From an uncultured Bacteroidia bacterium (GTDB lineage Bacteria; Bacteroidota; Bacteroidia; Bacteroidales; UBA932), in contig CADASN010000025.1 in assembly GCA_902790635.1 (NCBI GenBank), forward strand, positions 1 through 49,803: 49,803 nt of DNA, read 5' to 3'. This document shows positions 43,487-49,803 of this stretch, piece after piece. The notes under the pieces are model-generated. The model saw only the letters and a list, made by a program, of their open reading frames with translations. It made no database searches and was not told the origin of the DNA. Both the position numbers and the translations under genes were made by a program. Numbering within the stretch: position 1 is the first letter of the stretch; every line of letters begins with the position of its first letter.

Positions 43487-45961
43487 TCAGAGCGGGAACA
43501 GGTAGAAGCGGCGGTCGGGCCGGAAGTCCACCATCCACTGGTCGAAGAGGATATGGTCGTCCACGGCTGTCAGCGTGAGGCTGTGGGCGCCGGCGCCGAG
43601 TTCGACCGGAAGGGTGACGACGGCCTGGCCGCGCATCACGTTTCCCTTCCAGCGCTCGCTGCGGTAGGGCTCTTTGATGGAGCAGACCTGCGGTGCGCCG
43701 CCGTCCACGCTGACGCTGAAGCGGATGTCGCCCTTGTCCAGCGCCTGGGTCGGGATCACGGCCACGCGCACGACGGCCCGGCCGGAGGCTTCCGTCCGGA
43801 AATCATAGCGCAGCGACCCGCCCTTCGGCACAGGGACAGCCCGGCCGCTGTGGCCCAGGCTCCGCACCGGCTGCACGGACGTGCTGGCGGTGGTGAAGTC
43901 GCAGGCGTTGGCGGCATAGTAATCCTTGCCTGAGGCCGGTATTTCGTCGGCGTGCCAGTTTTTGCCGTAGGCAGACCATTGCGCAATCTCCGCATCGGTG
44001 AGTGAGACCGGGAGGTCCGGCGCCCAGTAGAGGGGCAGGTCACGCGGATGGTCGCACATCAGGCCGCGCCATTTGCCTCCGGCGAGTTCCTCATTGAACT
44101 GCCGGGTACGCTCCCGGATGTCCCGGTAGGCCATGAGGCTGAGGGCCGCGGCGGCCAGCTGGACGGTGTCCGGCTTCCAGACAAAGGGGGCGTAGGTCGA
44201 GCGGGACAGTTGGCGTGCCCGCTGGGCGTAGAGCATCTTTTCGGCGAGGGACTCCGCTCCGCCGACAGGATACTGCACGGCAGCGAACCAGGCGTCGCGG
44301 CTGCGTTCGGGGACGAGGGCGGTAGCGTCTTCGATGGTCCGGCGCACGGCGCGGAAGCGATCGATGTAGCGCTGCGCCTCGTTTCCGAACTCGTTGAAAC
44401 TGAATTCGGTATTGACCGGCTTGGAGAGCCCGCCGGGGTAGTGCTGCGTATCGGACAGTTCGACCTGGCTCCAGCCGAAGAACTCCGGATGGCGCATGGC
44501 GCAGAGCCGATAATACTCCTGCATCGCCGGGGCCGCTTTTGCGGCTGCGGCCTGCCCGAACTCCCGGGCGAGCCAGCGCTCCAGGTGCTCCGGCACCGTC
44601 TCGGGTTGCACGTTGTTGACGTTCCAGGCCAGGTCGAGGAAGAATTCGAGGTCGTAGGCGGCCACCTTGGGGTCGTGGACATTGGCAACCCAGAGCTTGC
44701 GGACGTTGTGCCGGTACGCCTCCATCATCTCATGATAGACCAGGCCCGGCTGGGCCGTAGAGAGCCAGAGGTTGTCGTGGGGCCGGCCGGCATAACTGAG
44801 ATGGTAATAGACGCCGGCTCCGCCGCTGCGCGCCTGCTGCGCGGCGTCGGACAGACGGGTCATGTTGCCGTAGTTGTCGTCGCACCAGACGATGGTGACA
44901 TCATCCGGGAGCCGCAGCCCGTTCTCCATGATCTCCAGCACCTCCTTGTAGGGCATGAACATCTGCGGGATCTTCGTGAGGTCCTTGTCGATGTGCTTTT
45001 TGAGCAGCTCCCGCTGGTCGTCGATGACCTGCTGCAGGGCGGCCGTCTTCTCGTCCAGCGTGGCGCGCTCCAAGCCCTCCATCGAGCCGTCGTGGATGCC
45101 GCGCATGCCGATGGTGAAGAGGTTGTCCCGGTCCACTTCCTGCAGGCGCTCCGTCCAGTAATCCAGGACGTTCTGCTTGTTGGTGAGGTAGTTGTACCGC
45201 CCCCGCCGGGCGACATCCCATTCGCCGACATTGTTGCGCAGCAGCGGCTCGCAGTGGGAGGTGCCGATCAGGATGCCGAGTGAGTCGGCCATTTCCCGGG
45301 CCCCGGGGACCTGGAAGAAAGCGGTCGTGCCCGGGTGCATGCCCGGCCAGAGGGTGTTCGCGCGCAGGCGGAGCAGCAGTTTGCAGACCTGGCGGTAAGT
45401 GTCGGCACTGATGGTCAGGCCGTCCGGCTGCGGGGAATAGGTCTGTGCGCTCCAGGGACGGAACGCCCAGTCCTCGTCGTTGAGGAACAGGCCGCGGTAC
45501 TCTACCGAAGGGTGCTGGAAGGTGCTCCAGCCGTCCGGCAACTCCAGCCGGCTCTTTTTCCCGGGACGGGAATCGCCCCACCAGGTCCAGGGGGAGACCC
45601 CGGCCAACCGGGAGATCTCCAGCACGCCGTATGCCGTGCCGCGGGCATCGGACCCGACGACCACGAGCTGGCTGCCATGCGTGCCTACATAGAAAGCCTC
45701 CCGCACGAAGCGCAGCGAGTCCGCGATAGCGGCAGGCACGCCGAGGCGGGAAAGGTTCATGCGTTCCCGGTCATACTGCACGACCCGGAGCGTGGCGCCG
45801 GACTTCGCCGGCTGCGGCCGCATGCCTGTCACCTCCTGCAGGTCGCCCTGCAGCATCTCGACGGCAACGCCGACCACGGGGTCGGCGTTGCGGGAAACGG
45901 TATAGGTGAGCGGGCTGTTGCCGCTGAACCACAGGAACGCCAACAGGATCAGCGCTTTCAT
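43487..45961 (-). CDS. GH115 alpha-glucuronidase
   Basis: This is an 824-residue exported family 115 glycoside hydrolase that removes glucuronic acid or 4-O-methylglucuronic acid side chains from xylan or arabinogalactan. It has a signal peptide, the N-terminal domain (about 25-150), the barrel with YRGLFLNDEDW, ANTLWPGMH, GMRGIHDG and WCDDNYGNM, and a C-terminal beta-sandwich ending near residue 820. Its ATG follows the YhcH stop codon with no gap. The uronate released would be the substrate of the nearby uronate isomerase. Confidence 0.9.
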   Translation of the reverse strand: MKALILLAFLWFSGNSPLTYTVSRNADPVVGVAVEMLQGDLQEVTGMRPQPAKSGATLRVVQYDRERMNLSRLGVPAAIADSLRFVREAFYVGTHGSQLVVVGSDARGTAYGVLEISRLAGVSPWTWWGDSRPGKKSRLELPDGWSTFQHPSVEYRGLFLNDEDWAFRPWSAQTYSPQPDGLTISADTYRQVCKLLLRLRANTLWPGMHPGTTAFFQVPGAREMADSLGILIGTSHCEPLLRNNVGEWDVARRGRYNYLTNKQNVLDYWTERLQEVDRDNLFTIGMRGIHDGSMEGLERATLDEKTAALQQVIDDQRELLKKHIDKDLTKIPQMFMPYKEVLEIMENGLRLPDDVTIVWCDDNYGNMTRLSDAAQQARSGGAGVYYHLSYAGRPHDNLWLSTAQPGLVYHEMMEAYRHNVRKLWVANVHDPKVAAYDLEFFLDLAWNVNNVQPETVPEHLERWLAREFGQAAAAKAAPAMQEYYRLCAMRHPEFFGWSQVELSDTQHYPGGLSKPVNTEFSFNEFGNEAQRYIDRFRAVRRTIEDATALVPERSRDAWFAAVQYPVGGAESLAEKMLYAQRARQLSRSTYAPFVWKPDTVQLAAAALSLMAYRDIRERTRQFNEELAGGKWRGLMCDHPRDLPLYWAPDLPVSLTDAEIAQWSAYGKNWHADEIPASGKDYYAANACDFTTASTSVQPVRSLGHSGRAVPVPKGGSLRYDFRTEASGRAVVRVAVIPTQALDKGDIRFSVSVDGGAPQVCSIKEPYRSERWKGNVMRGQAVVTLPVELGAGAHSLTLTAVDDHILFDQWMVDFRPDRRFYLFPL

Positions 45962-46381
45962 TTAAGCTACCTTGACTTTGAAAATGGCTTTGTGGATCGT
46001 GCCTTCACCGATGAGCGGTGCGTGGGCGGTGTCAGGATCGAAGGTGATGGCCTCGCCCAGTTGGACGGTCACCGTGGTCCAGTCCTTGTCCTTGTAGAAG
46101 AGGATGTCCTTCTCGGCGTTGAATTCGCCGTCCGGCTCTACGCAGTCCTTGCGCGGCTTGACGCCGAAACTCTCAGCCTTGGAGAGGGGTACCTGGATGT
46201 CGATGTACTTGTCATGCACTTCGAGGCGGGCCTGCTCCGGGGTCTTCATCTGGGAGTCCACGATGTTGACGAAGAGATTGTCGCCGTCAAGCAGGTGTTT
46301 GCCGTTCTCCAGCGTGGAGAGGTCGGTGTCCGCGATGTACTGCAGGGCCTGCTGGTAATACTTGTTGTTGTCTAAATCCAT
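45962..46381 (-). CDS. YhcH/YjgK/YiaL family protein
   Basis: This is a 139-residue cupin-fold protein of the YhcH (DUF386) family, often found in sugar-acid and polysaccharide loci and sometimes annotated as a beta-galactosidase small subunit. It has HDKYIDIQVPL, a His/Glu-rich middle, and AITFDPDTAHAPLIGEG, consistent with a metal site. The precise reaction is unknown. It lies 116 bp after uxaC and directly abuts GH115. The true start is 46381; a longer frame runs through the dispersed repeat. Confidence 0.87.
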   Translation of the reverse strand: MDLDNNKYYQQALQYIADTDLSTLENGKHLLDGDNLFVNIVDSQMKTPEQARLEVHDKYIDIQVPLSKAESFGVKPRKDCVEPDGEFNAEKDILFYKDKDWTTVTVQLGEAITFDPDTAHAPLIGEGTIHKAIFKVKVA

Positions 46382-46416
46382 AAGGTTCTGGGCTCTGAAG
46401 GCGGCGGAAAGCGGAG

Positions 46417-46460
46417 CCGGAATTGGTTTTTCGGCAAACTTGTCCGAAAAATAATTCCGG
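46417..46460. repeat. Nested-hairpin dispersed repeat, copy 2
   Basis: 46422-46451 is identical to 13921-13950. Here the outer stem is CCGGAATT (46417-46424) with AATTCCGG (46453-46460). It sits between uxaC and the yhcH-type gene and may act as a terminator or RNA-stability element. Confidence 0.7.
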
Positions 46461-46497
46461 GCCGCCCCGTCTGGAAGACTCCGCCGCCGGGGGTTAT

Positions 46498-47913
46498 CTA
46501 AAAATTGAAATAGTTCTTGGCGTTGTTGTAGGAGATGTCTTCGATCATCTGGCCGATGCGGTCCATCTCGGAGGCCGGGAGTTTGCCGTTCTCCACGTCG
46601 GCGCCGACGACATCGCAGAGGATGCGGCGGAAGTACTCGTGGCGCGGGTAGCTGATGAAGCTGCGGGAGTCGGTAAGCATGCCCACGAAACGGCTGAACA
46701 GACCCAGTACGGACAGGGCATCCATCTGGCGGCGCATGCCGACTTCCTGGTCGAGGAACCACCAGCCGGAGCCGAACTGCATCTTGCCGGGGAAGGTGCC
46801 GTCGTTGAAGGTGTAGGCCATGGTCATCATGACCTCGTTGTCCTTGGGGTTGAGGCAGTAGAGGATGGTCTTGGCCAGCTTGCCGGCGGCGGTGAGCCGG
46901 TCGAAGAAGCGGTGTCCGGCGGCGGCGATCTCCTGGTCGTGGATGGCGTCGAAGCCCGTGTCAGGGCCGACTTTCGCAAACATGGCGGAGTTGTTGTTGC
47001 GGATGGCGCCGATGTGGAACTGCTGTGCCCAGCCGGCTTCGGCATCCATGACGGCCTGGTCGAAGAGGAAGGCGCTGCGGAACTTCTCCAGCTCCTTCGC
47101 GTTCGGGGCGATGCCCATCAGGACCTTCTTGAAGATGAGTTCAATCTCGATCTCCTTATAGTCGGCGGCATAGAAGTTCTCCAGGCCGTGGTCGGAGAGT
47201 TTGCATCCGTTGGCGGCAAAGAAGTCGTGACGCTTCTTCAGGGCTTCCTGCAGGTCGGCGTAGGAGTCAATCTCCATGTCGGCGGCTTCGCCGAGCTTCT
47301 TGAGGTATTCCTTGTAGGACTTGGGGTCCTCGATGGCCATGGCCTTGTCCGGACGCCAGGCGGGGATCACCTTGGTGCCGAACGGGTGCTCGGCGATCAT
47401 CTTGTGCCAGCGCAGGTCGTCAGCCGGGTCGTCGGTCGTGCAGACGGTCTCCACGTTGAATTTGCGGATGAGGGCCTGGCCGCGGAACTCGGGGGTGGCG
47501 AGCTTGGCGTTGCACTCTTCGAAAATCTCACGTGCGGTCTTGGGGGAGAGGAGCTTGTCGATGCCGAATACGCGGCTCAGCTCCAGGTGGGTCCAGTGGT
47601 AGAGGGGGTTGCGCATCGTGTAGGGCACGGTCTCCGCCCATTTCTCGAAGGTCTCCCAGGCGCTGTATTTACCGCCGGTGAGGTAGTCTTCGGACACGCC
47701 GTTGCCGCGCATCGCGCGCCACTTGTAATGGTCGCCGTAGTGGCCGTCCACCAGCCAGAGCTGGGTGATGTCGCGGAACTGGATGTTCTCGGCAATCTGC
47801 TGGGGAACCAGGTGGCAGTGGTAGTCGATGATGGGCATCTTCTCCGCATGCTCGTGGTAAAGCTTCCGGGCCGTTTCGGTCTGGAGCATGAAATTTTCGT
47901 TGATGAATGACAT
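46498..47913 (-). CDS. uxaC: Uronate isomerase
   Basis: This is a 471-residue amidohydrolase-superfamily isomerase that converts D-glucuronate to D-fructuronate (and D-galacturonate to D-tagaturonate), the first step of hexuronate catabolism. It has the family start MSFINENFMLQTETARKLYH, the metal-binding IIDYHCHL, TTDDP, and SRSFISYPRHEYFRR. Its position beside GH115 fits a pathway from glucuronic acid side chains. It has its own strong promoter at 47952-47982. Confidence 0.95.
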   Translation of the reverse strand: MSFINENFMLQTETARKLYHEHAEKMPIIDYHCHLVPQQIAENIQFRDITQLWLVDGHYGDHYKWRAMRGNGVSEDYLTGGKYSAWETFEKWAETVPYTMRNPLYHWTHLELSRVFGIDKLLSPKTAREIFEECNAKLATPEFRGQALIRKFNVETVCTTDDPADDLRWHKMIAEHPFGTKVIPAWRPDKAMAIEDPKSYKEYLKKLGEAADMEIDSYADLQEALKKRHDFFAANGCKLSDHGLENFYAADYKEIEIELIFKKVLMGIAPNAKELEKFRSAFLFDQAVMDAEAGWAQQFHIGAIRNNNSAMFAKVGPDTGFDAIHDQEIAAAGHRFFDRLTAAGKLAKTILYCLNPKDNEVMMTMAYTFNDGTFPGKMQFGSGWWFLDQEVGMRRQMDALSVLGLFSRFVGMLTDSRSFISYPRHEYFRRILCDVVGADVENGKLPASEMDRIGQMIEDISYNNAKNYFNF

Positions 47914-47951
47914 ATGGGTGATGATTTATTAGTTTTGGTTTTCCAATCCTT

Positions 47952-47982
47952 CAAATTTAGGAAATATTTGCGACAACGCAAA
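47952..47982 (-). promoter_or_regulatory. Promoter of uxaC
   Basis: On the minus strand, TTTG (47979-47982) and TAAATTTG (47952-47959) are separated by exactly 19 nt, with a 38-nt leader. Confidence 0.75.
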
Positions 47983-47987
47983 ACAGA

Positions 47988-48014
47988 AACCCTGCACCGG
48001 GCGGGTGCAGGGTT
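47988..48014 (-). terminator. Terminator downstream of susD
   Basis: AACCCTGCACC (47988-47998) pairs perfectly with GGTGCAGGGTT (48004-48014). On the minus strand it is followed by TCTGTTTTG. It separates susD from the uxaC promoter. Confidence 0.75.
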
Positions 48015-48020
48015 CTTGGG

Positions 48021-48044
48021 ATTCCGGGTCATGCCCGGGATGAC
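48021..48044. repeat. REP-like palindrome after susD
   Basis: ATTCCGGGTCATGCCCGGGATGAC contains TCCGGG/CCCGGGA arms and ends in GTCAT on the opposite strand, like the palindromes at 6448-6473 and 20028-20050. Confidence 0.55.
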
Positions 48045-48053
48045 AGGGATTCA

Positions 48054-49803
48054 CTACGCGTCGTTCGGCAGGCCGTAACCGTTGGTCACCTGGCCCTTGG
48101 ACTGCTGGATGGTGGTCAGCGGGAGCGGGTGGTAGTGGCAAGGGACGGAGAGGTATTCCAGACCGGAGAGCATGTTGTAGTCCCACAGGTTGGCTTTCTC
48201 CTTCACCATGTCAATGCCCCAGTTGGTCTTGACATAACCATCAGCCTCGAGGGCCGCAGCCTTGGCGCCCTTCGGGTCGATGTACTCGAAGAGACCTTCG
48301 ATGGCGACATTGTGCTTGGTGCCGACGACGGCGCCGCTGGAGGAGGTGGTGGTGTAGTCATAACCGCCGCGCCAGCCGGGAGTGAGGGCCGGGTTGGACT
48401 CGTCGCGGTTGAAGGTGATCTGCGCCTTGCCGTTGCCGGAGAGGTCCACCATCTTGGTCCAGATGTAGTTGGAGATGGTGCGTCCGTTGGCGAAGGTGTA
48501 GTAGCCGTCCTTCTCGAGACCGGCGATGACGGTCTTGAGTTCGGCGCGCATGGCCTTGCCCAGTTCGACGAACTTGCCGGCGCGGAGCTCCATGAACTTG
48601 ATGTCGCCTTCACCGAGGCATTCACGCTTGGTCTCGGCGATCACGTCGTCGATGGTGGCGGCGCTCAGGTTCGCGACACCGGCGCGGCTGCGCAGCTGGT
48701 TGAGCAGGCTCAGGGCCTCGGCGTTGTCACCGAGCTGGACGTCCACCAGGGCGAGCTTCAGCATGGAGTTGTCCATGCGGTAGAAGACGAAGTTCATGCC
48801 GGAGTTGCGGCAGGCGGTCACATAGGGGGTCTTCATCTTGTTGATGTCCCACTTGTTGATGCCGATGCCGCCCTTGAGGCGGGAGCCGACTCCGGAGAGA
48901 CCTCCATGTCCATGATGTACTGGTAGCCGCGCTGGAAAGGATTGCCCTTGCCGCGGTTGTCCGTGGTGATGAGGGTCAGGGTGCCTTTGGCTTCGCCGCT
49001 GATCACCTTGCGGAAGTAGGTCTGGGCCTCCTTGTAGTAGTTCTGCCAGTCGGCGCGGCGGCCGTAGATGGCCTTGTGCGCGGAATCTTCGGCGATCTTG
49101 TCGAAAGCCATGTTGCCGTACGGGGCCTTCTCGTCGGTACGGAGGACCTGGTAGTCACCCGCGAGGAGGTTGGCCTCGGCGATCAGGGCGTTGGCGAAGG
49201 TGCGGGACATGCGCTCGGCCTGGATGCCGCCCTGTCCGAGGTAGTACATCTACATCTTGGGTTCGACCTCCTTGAGTTTGGCGATGCAGGCGTCAAGGAC
49301 ATCGAAGCGGGAGGTAAGGCCGTAGCCCTCGTCCACGACGGAGTTCTCCAGTCCGAAGGGGATGTCGCCGTAGTGGCGCACGAGCTCGATGTAGGCCCAG
49401 GCCCACATGGTCCAGGCCTCGCCGTAGAGCTGGGTCCAGTCGGTGACGCCGGTGGCGTTCGCGACTTCCTCCTTCTGCTCGAGGATGCCCGCGCGGCCCG
49501 GGCGACGATGGTGAAGAGGTTGTTGTATTGACCGTTGGCATCCGTGATCGGGAGCTTGTCCACGTCGAGGTAGCCGCAGCGGCCGTTGCCGGAGTTGTAC
49601 TCGGGATAGTACTCGCAGTCGGACTCGGAGTCGTTCCAGTTGTAGTTGCCGCCGCCGGATACGCTGAGGATGGTGCGGTAGCACTGGGAGAGCGTCTTGA
49701 AGGACTCGCTGACGGAGGAGGTGACGAAGGTGTCATCCATCTTGTTGGGCGAGGAGACGCTGAGGTAGTTCGTCTGGCAGCAGGTCAGGAGGAGCGCAGC
49801 GGC
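48054..49803 (-). pseudogene. SusD/RagB-type glycan-binding lipoprotein, damaged, 5' end outside
   Basis: The translated pieces join into one SusD-family outer-membrane lipoprotein that binds oligosaccharides for a SusC-type transporter, expected to the right of the window. The N-terminus runs off the edge, but a lipobox-like LLLTCC precedes SSPNKMDDTF. Three lesions break it. A 1-nt loss near 49489-49500 separates NNLFTIVARA from GILEQKEEVANATG. An in-frame TAG lies at 49250-49252 in an ATGTAG/ATGTAC repeat before YYLGQGG. A 1-nt loss near 48893 lies before SRLKGGIGINKWDINK. The C-terminal SusD domain to 48054 is otherwise normal. A real pseudogene and local sequence errors are both possible. 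Confidence 0.85.

Noticed and set aside
45962-46762. N-terminal extension of the YhcH-family protein
   Set aside because: The extension reads through the dispersed hairpin repeat and antisense uxaC sequence; family length fits the ATG at 46381.

Overview
The window is a GC-rich chromosomal segment from a member of the Bacteroidota, most likely an uncultured gut- or rumen-type Bacteroidales. This placement is an inference. It rests on the Bacteroidota-specific families DUF4199, DUF4295 and DUF4296, the enlarged signal peptidase I, the SusD-type protein, many lipoproteins, and promoters that fit the TTTG-N19-TAnnTTTG consensus of this phylum. No phage, transposase or CRISPR genes were found.

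Layout. 1-930 is gene-free and full of hairpins and short dispersed repeats. 931-4855 holds a secreted GH2 glycosidase facing a DUF4199/GT2 pair. 5035-13861 is a block of exported proteins of mostly unknown function: a zinc-ribbon/OmpA protein, several related small secreted proteins, a TPR protein, a TapB-like protein and a WG-repeat protein. 14036-24050 is housekeeping: thrS-infC-rpmI-rplT-lepB, rpmB-rpmG-DUF4295, then ftsY, pheT, a DUF4296 lipoprotein and deoC. 24195-33489 has a lipoprotein with an HELAH motif, tRNA-Leu(CAG), a tightly coupled minus-strand operon (lipoprotein, acyl-CoA synthetase, dCMP deaminase, S41 protease), typA, yceD, rpmF and tRNA-Arg(CCT).

33542-39974 contains a membrane-tethered LuxR-type regulator divergent from a secreted protein. 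It continues with a gltS / class-I amidotransferase-like lipoprotein / alpha-beta hydrolase operon, a small lipoprotein and a YhhN membrane protein. 40040-49803 is a polysaccharide-utilization region: a six-hairpin-type glycosidase, GH53, GH115 alpha-glucuronidase, a YhcH-family protein, uronate isomerase and a damaged SusD homologue that runs off the right edge. Together these suggest use of a glucuronic-acid-decorated plant glycan (glucuronoxylan or arabinogalactan), with the released uronate entering catabolism through UxaC.

The most unusual points are a threonyl-tRNA synthetase with its TGS domain missing, an infC that appears to start at ATC, and an rpmI split by one extra A inside a small tandem repeat. 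Others are a secreted zinc-ribbon/OmpA fusion, promoters placed 6-8 nt before start codons, two dispersed palindromic repeat families, and three lesions in susD. The rpmI and susD lesions could be sequence errors, so they are reported with that caveat.
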